DNA from: JADFXI01 sp963784135
GTDB taxonomy: Bacteria > Nitrospirota > Thermodesulfovibrionia > Thermodesulfovibrionales > Dissulfurispiraceae
Assembly (NCBI GenBank): GCA_963784135.1
Contig: CAWAQG010000006.1
Span: 62,001-126,000, forward strand
Direction of reading: 5' to 3'
DNA length: 64,000 bases
Part shown: positions 7,276 through 18,300 of the stretch, one piece after another
How positions within the stretch are numbered: the first letter of the stretch is position 1
Layout of the letters: each line of letters opens with the position of its first letter
The notes under the pieces: generated by a model
What the model was told of the DNA's origin: nothing
Seen by the model: only the letters and a program-made list of their open reading frames with translations
Database searches by the model: none
Made by a program: the position numbers and the translations under genes

Positions 7276-9043
7276 TACCTTTAGTAGTAAAGAAAGGTTC
7301 GAATATCCTCTTTTTTACTTCAGGCTGCATGCCTATTCCCGTATCCGTAACGCTAATCTTTATATACTTGCCGGGCGGCACTTTGAAGAAATCAACCAAC
7401 TTCTCATCCATGAGCATATAGAATTCAGTCTTTATATAAATCCTCCCCCCATCAATCATCGCATCACGGGCATTTATGCAGAGATTCAGGAGGGCTTGAT
7501 AAAGCTGGTTTGAATCCCCCATGACCGGCGGTAGATTGGGTCCCATATCGCAATTAATGGCTATGTTCCGGTCGAATGTCTCCCGCAGGAAAAGGATGAG
7601 TTCTTTCACCACGTCGTTTACACTGAGCCTGTCTAATTTATATTTACCCTTTCTCGCAAAGCCGAGGAGCTGTTTGGTCAGATTGGATGCCCTGATTGCG
7701 GATTTTTCTATCACCTCCGCATACCGGTATAATTTGTCGTCCTCTTTCACGAGGGCCTTCATCAATGTAGAATAGCCCAGCACACCGGTCAATATATTGT
7801 TGAAGTCGTGGGCGATCCCTCCGGCCAGAAGACCGACACTTTCCATCTTCTGGGTCTGTATCAGAAGTTCTTCCAGCCTCTTTTTCTCGGTAATATCTAC
7901 AAAATATCCGTCAAATCCCGCAACACCGCCATTTTCGTCAATATCCGGATAGACCGACATAATCACTGCGATTTCATTTCCATCCCTGCCCCTGATCACT
8001 GTCTCGGCCTGCCTTAGCGCTCCCATGGACGCTTTTTCGAAATATTGTTGACTGTCGTCACCCGGGAAAAGAAAGCTGAAATCCTTTATCTCCCCGCACA
8101 GATCGGTGAATTTCTTGTTTGCGACTATTATTGCGCCATCACGGTCCAGTCCGAAGATAGCGTGTTCCACACGCTCAAACAGCGCCTGTATCCTTCTTTC
8201 AGAGGCTACAAGCCTTTCCTCCCTCTCCCTGATCGCGCGGCCCATCCTGTTGAATTCCGCAGAGAGCTTGCCGATCTCGCTTCTGCCCGATACTACCCTC
8301 ACTTCTGTAAACTCGCCCTCTCTCATTTCTTTGACCGCATTGAAAAGTTCCTGCAGAGGCCGCGCGGCAAAAGTTATGACTCCATAGACAAGTAAAATAC
8401 CCACAGACGTAAACAGTACGGCCAGCGTGCCCCCTCTTGCAATGATTTCATTTTCTGACTTCCTCATTACGTCCTTTGAAAGGCCTATGAACGCCCACCC
8501 AATGTGTTCCTTCATAGGAGCCGCCGGAGGCTTGTCCTGAAATAAATCCATCTCCTCTTTCGCCCTGACGGCGAATACCGGCACCTGGAATTCAAAAAAA
8601 TCACTTTGCTCTGAAAAAGTTACTGCCATGTCAGGTGGCGTCCCGACAGAAGGCACAGTTGCATGGTATTTGCCTTCATGGATCAAGGGCTCAAAATTCT
8701 TCTTGCAGAAAGTAACAAAGGCTACATCCTTTATCTCCATAAGGGTATCAGCCGAATGCTTAAGCTGTTCAATGTTTTCTGAGAGAATCGAGAGTTCCGC
8801 GTTCCTGGCGGCCAGGATGGAAACTGTCTCGCCTCTCTGGATTATCTCGTTCCTGAGTATTATCCTCTCGGTATGTATCGCTTCCAGAGTGTAGACCAGC
8901 GAAATTACTACAATTGTAGGGACAAGGAAAAGGACCGCCTTCCCTCTAAATGACAGCTGGAAGAATGCGCTCAGCCATTTGGGGTGCATGCCGCCCCGCT
9001 GGTCCTTGCGCATCCCTTTTATATCATTGTCTTCAGTAATCAT
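7259..9043 (-). pseudogene. Hybrid histidine kinase, 5' fragment (sensor, HAMP, PAS, kinase core)
   Basis: From the N-terminus the fragment holds a membrane segment (about 33-51), a periplasmic sensor region (52-205), a second membrane segment, a HAMP linker (ending ERLVASERR), a PAS domain and a HisKA domain with the phosphorylated histidine in GGIAHDFNN (about 412). The HATPase N box (NARDAM) and G1 box (DTGIGM) follow. It is cut in the G2 box by the insertion element, and the frame then reads about 45 residues of element sequence before stopping. It overlaps the stop of the upstream binding-protein gene by 4 bases (ATGA), so the two were co-translated and the binding protein likely fed a signal to this sensor. 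Confidence 0.85.
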
Positions 9044-9951
9044 TGATAGATTCTTTTCGCCTTTCTTATCATCTCATCAGGGATAACAATACCCATTTTC
9101 CTTGCTGTATTGGCATTGATGAACAGATTGAATTCTTTCGGAGGGGCCGGCGGCAGCTCCTCCATATCCACACCGTTCCGGGCCTCCATCACCTTCTCTC
9201 CGATTTCCCGTCCGATGCTTGAAGAATCGAATACGAGCGCAAAAAGTGAGCCCATCCTTACATTCCCTTCCGAGATTCCGAGCAGCGGTATGTTCTTTCT
9301 GAATGAAAACAGATAGACATTTTCCATCACCGTGGAAGTAAGCAAGGCAACGTCCGGGAGCAGAAGGAGCGCATGGGACTCATCAAGACTGTTTACCGTA
9401 TTCACCAGCTCGGACGAGCTGCCGACATTATATGCCGCAACCTGGGCATAGGTCCTGCCGTCAAGAGTATTCATAAGATTCCGGCTCCCCACAACAGAGA
9501 TCCTCTTTATCGCCGGCAGGTACTTCCTGACCGTATTGACGTATTCGCTTACAGGCGTGGACATATACACGCCGGTCATATTCGACCTGGATTTTTTGGG
9601 AGGCGCGATGACAAGACCGTAGATGACTGTTACCGACGGAGGCAGCAAAAGCGCCTCGTCGACAGCGTCTTTCCCCAGCGCGACGACGATGCGGGCGTCC
9701 TCCCGTTCCACCGTCGAGAGCAGTCTTTCCCTAATGTCAGACATTGAATATACCTTCAACGGTAATTTCACTGTTGACTTGATCTCTCCGACAACGTCCG
9801 CTACCGGCTTATACTGGATATCGCCGACAATCAAAACCTCGGCGGCTGACGCAGACGAAAAGAGAAAAAGCAGCTGAGAAATGCAGAGCGCCGCAAAAAG
9901 CGAGCACCGCGCCGCAAGCGAAACGTTTCTTCTACTCATACGATTTTTCAT
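9040..9951 (-). CDS. ABC-type periplasmic binding protein (ABC_sub_bind/TrpX-like)
   Basis: The product (303 residues from the ATG at 9951) has an N-terminal signal peptide (SLFAALCISQLLFLFSSASA) and then the two-lobed fold of the PF04392 family. It shows IVVALGKDAVDEAL, an INIVSGSRN-like second-strand region (ISVVGSRN) and a late VFDSSSIGREIGEKV segment. These proteins bind small organic ligands in the periplasm. No permease or ATPase gene is next to it; instead it overlaps the hybrid kinase gene, so it may be a ligand-presenting partner of that sensor. The frame stays open upstream to 10062 but the extra residues are polar and unlike a signal peptide. Confidence 0.7.
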   Translation of the reverse strand: MKNRMSRRNVSLAARCSLFAALCISQLLFLFSSASAAEVLIVGDIQYKPVADVVGEIKSTVKLPLKVYSMSDIRERLLSTVEREDARIVVALGKDAVDEALLLPPSVTVIYGLVIAPPKKSRSNMTGVYMSTPVSEYVNTVRKYLPAIKRISVVGSRNLMNTLDGRTYAQVAAYNVGSSSELVNTVNSLDESHALLLLPDVALLTSTVMENVYLFSFRKNIPLLGISEGNVRMGSLFALVFDSSSIGREIGEKVMEARNGVDMEELPPAPPKEFNLFINANTARKMGIVIPDEMIRKAKRIYQ

Positions 9952-10389
9952 CAGACATATATTATAAACACTGCCATAATAATTACAATACGAAAAGGGC
10001 GAATTTTCTTTTTCTTCGTCCCATTGCCTATCGGAGTGTATCAGAAACCCCTTGCTATTCAAACCCCAAAAGACTTCGACTTTTCGGGAACTCCGGTCAT
10101 TGCGAGGGCTTCAAGTCAACCATTCGTCAACTTTTGTTGCCCCTGTCGCCAAATACGCCACCTTGCCGATACCCCTTCAACTTATTGATTATACTTATCT
10201 TTATTAGCTAACGGTCAATGCCTGTCAAGTTTCATTGACAAGGACTATTGTGCTGTTTAATAGTCCGGCGTAATTTCTCATTGTTTTCTAAGCATATTTT
10301 AGATGGCTAAAAACAGGTATTGTTCTTGCTTGCAGGTTTCACTTTAAGTGGGTAACTACCGCTCCCTTGATGGGAGGGGTAGGGGAGGG
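9952..10389. other. Intergenic region, no gene seen
   Basis: Apart from the upstream open part of the binding-protein frame (to 10062), I see no convincing gene. It contains GTCATTGCGAGG at about 10097, a word common in dispersed repeats of such genomes, and AT-rich stretches near 10190-10320 that may include promoters. It marks the left border of the accessory block that follows. Confidence 0.4.
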
Positions 10390-10799
10390 TGAGGTAAACA
10401 TCTTTACAGAAAAACACTTGTCTTTATTAATCGAGAACGATCTGAACTGGAATAATCAGGATATTCCACAGCGGATATTTGAGAGCATAATGAAGAGTAA
10501 CGGATTATTTAATCAACAACTGTGCCTCACCATTTGATCTTGACGATGCCTGCAAAATGGCTTTTCTGAGCAGGTCTTATTTTTGCTATTACTTCAAGCT
10601 TATTACCGGTAACACCTTTAAGAATTATAGCAGCCGCGTAAAAATGAAGAAAGCGATGGAACTTATCGGTAACCGGGGACTTTCTATTACTGAAACAGCA
10701 CAAATGCTTGGCTACAGTGATTTAAGCAGCTTTTCTTTTGCATTTAAAAGGCTTGTTGGGATCACGCCAAAACAGATCAAGTCAGCTAACATCCATTAA
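10390..10799 (+). pseudogene. AraC-family regulator remnant, frameshifted
   Basis: From 10494 to 10799 the frame encodes a nearly complete AraC-type DNA-binding domain: DYLINNCASPFDLDDACKMA and SRSYFCYYFK form the first helix-turn-helix, and ITETAQMLGYSDLSSFSFAF with RLVGITPKQI the second. There is no start codon in that frame before the first helix. A second frame just upstream (about 10390-10533, reading EKHLSLLIENDLNWNNQDIP) joins it naturally if one base is missing near 10490, giving ..ESIMK-RVTDYL... The ATG at 10557 would only make a truncated domain. The rest of the sensor domain is absent. Confidence 0.6.
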
Positions 10800-10928
10800 A
10801 ATTGTACGAAATCTAAAAAATATTGTACGAAATCCAAAGTAAATCCTGTTCTTTTCAAGTATGATATTCCTTGTCTGAATGCTTTTGCTGAACCACACCA
10901 CGGGTCTAACCAGTAGAGGGGGCTTTGC

Positions 10929-11849
10929 ATGAAACGCTTAGTAGTGCCATTCTACAATAAAATATGTCATTATTTTACCCGCTCACTTTGGAAGAAACCC
11001 ATTTTTCTAATATTTCTGCTTTTTCTTTTGACTGGAACTGTATTCGGAGGTGACACGGTCTATTTCTACCATACCGACCCTGTGGGGACGCCGGTAGCGA
11101 TGACTGACTCTAACGGGAATGTTGTATGGCGTGCTGATTACAAACCATTCGGACAGGAGCAATTGGTAACCGGGGACATCCAGAATAATGTTGAGTTCGT
11201 AGGCAAGGAAAAGGATATAGAGACAGGGCTCTATTATTTCGGTGCCCGGTACATGAAACCCGAAAATGGGAGGTTCATCTCTCCTGATATAGTTGGGCCG
11301 GTTGATCCAAGGACAAGCAAGACGAATTATAAAATGCTCGAAAATCCGCAGAAACTGAACGCTTATGCGTATTCGCTGAATAATCCATATAGATATATTG
11401 ATCCCCAAGGATTATTTGAAATATCAATTGTTGACACAGGACAAAGAAATGCGCCGACATATGGTGCTAAGATCACAGTTATCGGTGATAATGGAAAGAT
11501 TGTTGAGGTGCGCGGTAGCACATGGCCGAACCCAAATAATCCTAGTCCTGGCATAGCCGAAGGAGCATATGATGCAATTTACAGTTCAACCGGCCATAAA
11601 GGCATTACAAATGGAATTAGACTTGAAAATGGCGGGGAAATCCCAACGCTGGCACCAAATCCAGCTCAAGACAATCAAGATTACGCCACTGGTATCAATA
11701 TTCACAGTGGTTATAGTAGCACTAATCGTGGTTCTGCTGGATGTATAACTATTGATCCAAAGCAGGCCCTGAAAGTGTGGAGCATACTTCAAGAGGGCGA
11801 AACAGGATCGGTAACAATTAATAGGCAACCTGAGAAAAAGGACGAGTGA
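10929..11849 (+). CDS. Free-standing RHS tip with L,D-transpeptidase-like C-terminus (putative toxin)
   Basis: The 306-residue product has an N-terminal signal or anchor segment (about 24-41). It then opens in the middle of an RHS core: VYFYHTDPVGTPVAMTD (44-60), ADYKPFGQE and the core end GLYYFGARYM..GRFISPD..LNAYAYSLNNPYRYIDPQG (about 98-161). The variable part (162-306) is β-rich and contains NIHSGYSSTNRGSAGCITID, in which H259, S269 and C272 match the H...S-x-G-C active site of YkuD-like L,D-transpeptidases. That fold is used by peptidoglycan-targeting effectors such as Tlde1. Role as a toxin is inferred. A lipoprotein gene starts 3 bases after the stop. It lacks all RHS repeats, unlike full RHS toxins. 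Confidence 0.65.
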   Translation: MKRLVVPFYNKICHYFTRSLWKKPIFLIFLLFLLTGTVFGGDTVYFYHTDPVGTPVAMTDSNGNVVWRADYKPFGQEQLVTGDIQNNVEFVGKEKDIETGLYYFGARYMKPENGRFISPDIVGPVDPRTSKTNYKMLENPQKLNAYAYSLNNPYRYIDPQGLFEISIVDTGQRNAPTYGAKITVIGDNGKIVEVRGSTWPNPNNPSPGIAEGAYDAIYSSTGHKGITNGIRLENGGEIPTLAPNPAQDNQDYATGINIHSGYSSTNRGSAGCITIDPKQALKVWSILQEGETGSVTINRQPEKKDE

Positions 11850-11852
11850 TAT

Positions 11853-12353
11853 ATGGACAAAATGAAGACGGGTGGCTGTCTCAGTCTAATCAGTTTTTTT
11901 CTGGTTTTTAATTTATGTATTACTGGTTGCTGTTATGGAAATGGTTTGTGTGTAGGTAAAAACGCCACCTTGGATTGTCTTAGAGATAATTTCGATAGCT
12001 TATATTCAACCAATTACTCTGACTTTTGGAGTCTTTTGAGGGAGGCTGAAAAAAAAGCAGTTAGTTGTAAATCAACTTCAGATACGGCAGCTTTTCTGAA
12101 ATTGGCACATGTCAAGAACAAGAATGCTGAATTCAACGAATACTTAAGAGAGATAATTGAAAAACTTGCTACGATGAACCCTAAATGTTTTCTCGATTCT
12201 CTATCGCTATTAGATACAGACAACGTTGTGGATGTTATAGCATTGCTCAAAAATCCCATTTTTATAAAAAAACAGAAGATTGCGCAAGTGTTTTCAGAAA
12301 ATAAGTATATAGAGAAATATAAGCGTATCATGGATATATATTTTGGGAAGTAA
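11853..12353 (+). CDS. Putative lipoprotein, candidate immunity protein
   Basis: The 166-residue product starts with a basic stretch, a hydrophobic segment and the lipobox-like LCITGC (about residue 26), so it is probably lipid-anchored in the periplasm. The mature part is mostly helical, with paired cysteines and SLLREAEKKAV, and matches no family I recognise. It starts 3 bases after the stop of the RHS tip gene, the usual place for an immunity gene. A periplasmic location would fit a toxin acting on peptidoglycan. The cognate pairing is inferred from position and localisation only. Confidence 0.5.
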   Translation: MDKMKTGGCLSLISFFLVFNLCITGCCYGNGLCVGKNATLDCLRDNFDSLYSTNYSDFWSLLREAEKKAVSCKSTSDTAAFLKLAHVKNKNAEFNEYLREIIEKLATMNPKCFLDSLSLLDTDNVVDVIALLKNPIFIKKQKIAQVFSENKYIEKYKRIMDIYFGK

Positions 12354-12381
12354 TACGGACAATAAATGAGGAGACCTTCCA

Positions 12382-15300
12382 ATGATGCGACCATCTAAAG
12401 CAGTCTTAATCGCCTTTCTATTTATTTTTTTCTCTATGCCTTCATTGCTCATTGCCGCTGACCCCTCGGAGGATCCTTTTTATTATGCGGGAAGTTCGCT
12501 ATCTCAGATCCCTTCTGCTAATTCGGTCTACGAATATGTCGATCCCTTCTCCGGCTATCTAACGCTGGTTCATACGGATATATTCCTTCCCGGCAACGGC
12601 GGTCTGGATCTCGCATTAATGAGACGGTACAACAGCGCCATATGGTCGAGACGGGATACCTCATTTCCAGGAGTTGTTGCGGCCAATGAGAGGAGCCCGC
12701 TGGGCATCGGCTGGTCTATGCACATGGGTATTGTACGAAATCCCCTTGGCACCGGCAGCGGCAACCAGTTCCTTATGAACAACCCGGTCGTCGAGATGCC
12801 GGATGGCTCCCAGCACATACTGTATATGAATAAAAATGACCAAACGACATATATAAGCAAGGACCTCTGGATTTATAAGGCAATCACCACCAGCACATGG
12901 ACGCTTACGCTTACCGACGGCACCGTGTATACATTTGAATGCGATGGCAATGTAGGGTATACAACCAATGATGGTGTTCAGGTTGCTCAGGTTACAAAGA
13001 TTCAAAATGCGGCGGGGACCTCTACGATAACAATATCGTATGAACATGATACGAATGGCAATTCAAATATTAATACTATCACCGACAGCGTTGGCCGTAC
13101 TATTCAGTTCTCGTATTCGAATAGCCTTTTATCGTCCATATCAGTTGGCAGTCGTACCTTTCAGTATTCCTACCTGACCATATCGAGCTGGGACAGTACC
13201 ACCCCTACCAATAAGTTTTTGAGTCAGGTTAGCGTGCCCGCTGGAAATCCCTGGACGTACTCCTATAATACGAGCACAAATACCTATGACTTGCAGACAA
13301 TTACCTATCCGAGCGGCGGCACTATAACTTACGGGTATGGCAATGTTTATTTTGATACCGGTATGAGCAATGTGGAATTCAGGGTGGTTACACAGCGCAC
13401 GGCCGGGGGGAGGGACATCCCTGCTGGGACCTGGACATATCAGTACAGCTCGGGAGGCACATCGGATAATACGACTATTACGGGACCTGGCGGACTAAGC
13501 GAGGTGCATGCGTTTAATGGCTGGGGCAACAACTATAGCGCAGGGGATTACGGAAGCGTCTGGAAAATAGGGCGCCCTATCAGCAAAACGGTCTATCTGA
13601 ACAATTCCTTAATTCTCACGGAAGCCTTCAATTGGACCCAAGGAACAGAGATCTCTACCAATGAAGAAGCAAATGCCGGCTGGTCAGGTTTAGGCGGCCA
13701 AGTATATGACAACGGTGTGTTTATTCCAGAGCTTTCATCCAGTTCCACAACACGAGACGGCAAAACCTATTCGACAACCTACAGCAATTACGATAGCTAC
13801 GGCAATCCAGGAACAATAGCAGAAAGCGGCGACGCGTCAAGGACTACGGCTATAACGTATTGGACTAATGCAAGCCTTAACATAGTGAAAGGAAAGCCTG
13901 CAAGCGAGACGGTCTCCGGCAGTTTCACGGGTACCTTTAACACCAGACACACTTACGCTACAAATACGGGCTTGCCTACCTCCATCACCAGTTATGGGGT
14001 AAACACCAATTACTCATACTATAGTGATGGGAATCTCGATAGTGTGACAGATGCAAATGGAAATACAACATTGTATCAGTGGAGCTATGGAAGAATATCG
14101 CAGATTCAACCTCCCCAGTCCGGGACCACTATAAACAAGACAATCAACAGCAACGGGACAATAGCGAGCGAAACTAACGGTAGAGGATATACGACATCAT
14201 ATACCTATGATGGCCTTCTGAGGGTGACATCGATAAGCCCGCCTGCAGGTTACGGCAACACGACGAATTACACTTACGCAGCCGACAGTTCAACTAAGAC
14301 CGAAACAAGGGGGAATTATTATACCGATTACTATTACGATGGCTTTGGTCGGCCCTCGGGGACGAGCGACATTAGAGGCGTCTCTACCACTATCACATAT
14401 CAAAGTTATGGCCCGAAAGATTATTTATCGTCGAACATCGGTGACACAACAAATTACGACTACTTTGGAAGACCCACATCGATAGTTCACCAGGACAACA
14501 CTTCAATCGGCTATGCGTATTCCGGCAGTGACGTTACCGTCACAGACGAGGCATCGTATAGCACGCAGCTTTACTATGATGCCTTCGGCAATCCCGACGA
14601 AAAATTGCTTGGGCAGGTGACTGATGCCAACGGCGCTATAACGACTTATGGCTACAATATACTCGGAAGCCTAATTGATAGCACACAAGGCAGCACATCA
14701 CGGACTTTTTCCTTTGATACAACAAAAAACTTTCTCAACTCAGAATCCAGCCCCGAAAAAGGGACCATCACGTATGGCAGGGACAATGTGGGCAATATGA
14801 CTTCGATGTTGGATGCTCTCGGCAACCAGGTATATTACGGCTATGACAATAACTACAGGCTGACATTGATAACCTATGGATCCAACAACCTAACCTTCGG
14901 CTATGACGGCGCGAACAATAGGACATCAATGGACAGCCCGGCTGCTTCTATAAATTATACCTATGATCCTTCAAACCGTCTGACAATTAAGAGCGAGACA
15001 ATCGTTGCGCAGCCCTACACCACTACATACGGCTATGACGACAATGATAATATCACGAGCATCATATATCCTTCCGATACAACTCTAACTTATGGCTACA
15101 ATAACAACAATCAGGTCATCTCAGTCACCGGATTCGGCGGAAGTATAACACCTGTCAGTTACTGTGCAACTGCTCCCTGTATTGGACTTCCGGGCAGCTT
15201 TGCCGACTCAAGCGGCCAGACGACGTTGTTGTCGTATACACCGAGAAACCTTACTTCTCAAATTACTACAGGATCTGCAGTATCAAATGTTCAATACGGG

Positions 15301-18300
15301 TATACTGACACCAGGGGAAACATGACATCAATTACTGATAATATCAATCCCTCCCTAAACCAGACAATGACATATGATAATTTGAGCAGGCTTTACACGT
15401 TCGATGGCTCATGGGGTTCCGGCTCTTTAAGCTACAATACCGTTGGCGACAGATTGCTCAAGACTGTTGCAGGAGTGAATACCAGTTATAGCTATTCGAG
15501 CAACAGATTGACTTCTACGTCCGGGGGGGAAGCAGCTACTTTCAGCTATTACAACAGTGGCGATTTACAATCCCTGAACGGGGTTTCTTTGACTATTGAC
15601 ATGCTCCACAATGTGACAAGTTATAACGGGGTATCTTTTGCTTACGACGGAGATGGGATGCGAGTCACGAAATCATCCGGCGGGAATACCGTCGTGTATC
15701 ATTACGACAAAGATGGCCGCCTGCTCTCAGAGGATGGCGGCAATGGCGTACTCATAGCGGATTATATTTATCTCAATGGAAAGCTGGTGGCAATGAGCAC
15801 ATCGCAGGCACAACCCTCGTCCTATACGGTCACTCCATCCGCAGGGGCAGGCGGCAGCATAAGCCCCAACACAGTCCAGACAGTGCTCAGCGGTTCTTCG
15901 GTTTCATTCACGATTACCCCGAATGCGGGTTATCAGATAGCAGGAGTATCAGTGGATGGCGTATTAGTGGGTGCGGTCAGCAGCTACACTTTCAGTAATG
16001 TAACTGCTAATCATACAATTTCAGCTACCTTTACTGCAGCCCCATCTTTAACGGGCTTGGCCCTGAGTCCGGCGAGTGTGGTTGGTGGCAGTATATCGCA
16101 AGGGACAATCACGCTAAGTGCACCAGCATCGAGCGGAGCATTGGTGACCTTAATCAGCAACAATCCTCCAAACAATCCTTCAGTGGTAACTGTGCCGGCA
16201 TCGGTGATTGTAGAGGCAGGACAGACCTTTGCCTCATTCACGATTACTACGGCGCCAGTATCCAATCCGACTTCTGTAACGATAACAGCAACCTATGATG
16301 CGGTAGCACAGAGTGCTACCCTTGCTATAGGCTCGGCACCCCCGCCGACATTATTCCAGTTGACCCTTAATCAAACTAGTGTCACTGGCGGTAACGCATG
16401 GCAGGGAACGGTAACGCTTAGTACACCGGCGCCAAGCGGAGGGGCAGCAGTGATACTGCAGAGCACCAACACTGCAACGGGAATCGTGTATCAAATTGGC
16501 ACGGTAACAATACCGGAAAATTCCAGGAGTTACACCTTCACAATAAACACAACAGCGGTAAGTAGTGATACGTCTTGGATCATATCAGCAAGCTATTTAG
16601 GGGCAACACTGACAGCCGACACTCTTCTTACTATACAGCCGCCCACGCCGGAAGGGACCTTTTCAGATGTCCCCAGCAGCTATTGGGCATTCGATGATAT
16701 TGAAGCCATTTACCAAGCGGGCATCACCGTAGGATGTGGCAACGGCGATTATTGTCCTTCAGAAAATGTTACCAGAGACCAGATGGCTGCCTTCCTCATA
16801 AGGGCATTGTATGGCGAGAACTTCATCTGCAATGGAGGGGTAAATTGTGCAACGGAAACACCTTATTTCAGCGACGTTCCAGCAACAGACTATTTCTTCC
16901 CATATATCCAGAAGTTGTATGAGCTTAGCATCACCACCGGATGCGGAAACGGCGACTACTGTCCTTCAGCAGGTGTTACCAGAGACCAGATGGCTGCATT
17001 TCTTATCAGGGCACTGCAAGTGATAGCAGGTCAAGACACCGAGAATTTCTCTTATACATCGACTCCTCCCTACTTCGGCGATGTGCCTTCTACTGATCCA
17101 TTTTTCAAATATGTTCAGAAGTTGAAAGACGACAACATCACCACAGTAGCGGGGAGTTACAATCCCACTCAGATCACGCCGAGGGACCAAATGGCGGCTT
17201 TTATAACAAGGGCGTTTTTGACAAACGCGATCATCACTTCGACCTTTACTGTTTATACACCACCCGTCAGCCGTGAGGCTCATAGCTCGGCCCCCCCCGG
17301 TGCACTGACATGGACTACACCCGGATCATACACATGGACAGTTCCCAGCGGAGTTACCTCGATCGCAGTTGATGTACAGGGAGCGGAAGGATCACAAGGA
17401 GGAGCAGCTGGGTATGACGGGACTTTTGGGGGGCTCGGAGGCTACGGCGCTCGTGTGCAAGCCACATTGGCAGTCACTGCCGGCCAAACCCTTGTTATAC
17501 TGGTTGGCGATGAAAGCAATGACCAGTCCGGCGGATACAACGGCGGCGGCACCGGAGGTAATGGTGGCGGCAATGGTGGAGGATACGGTGGTGGTGGAGG
17601 CGGATTCAGCAGTATCGCTGCTCAAGATGGAAGTCTTTTAGCTGTCGCAGGCGGCGGCGGTGGTGGCGGTGGAAGCTACGCATCTTTCCGTGTCGGAGGA
17701 GCAGGCGGCAGCAGTGACCAAAACGGCATACAGGGTGCTACTGCAGGCGGCGTATATGCCGGCACAAGTGGAATTGGCGGTACTCAAAGTGCTGCAGGCA
17801 ATGGCGGGGTCAGCTCTCCGAATCCCGCCGATGGTTCCGGGTTGAGCGGGAATAGCAGCACCGGGGGCAACGGAGGAGCACTAAGCGGCAGTGGAGATTA
17901 TGGCGCAGGAGGCGGAGGCGGTGGTGGTGGCTACTATGCTGGTGGTGGCGGTAGTGCAAACGGCGCAGCTGGAGATGGCGGCGGCGGAGCAGGCGGCGGT
18001 GGCGGCAGTAGCTGGACAAACGGTACCAATGTTATCTATACAGCAGGATACAATAGCGGAAGCGGCTATGTGAGCATATCGACTTCATCTTCTACATCCT
18101 CAACCACTTACACGGTCACTCCGTCAGCGGGAAGTGGCGGAAGCATAAGCCCCAACACAGCCCAGACAGTGAACAGCGGTTCCACGGCCTCATTCACAGT
18201 AACCCCAAGTAGTGGGTACAGCACCTCATCGGTAACGGGTTGCGGAGGGACATTATCAGGCAGCACTTACACGACAGGAGCAATTACAGGAAACTGTGCA

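Noticed and set aside
17392..18019. Long antisense frames rich in Arg, His and Ser opposite the glycine-rich domains
   Set aside because: They are reverse readings of GGN glycine codons, lack starts with ribosome sites and show no domain pattern.
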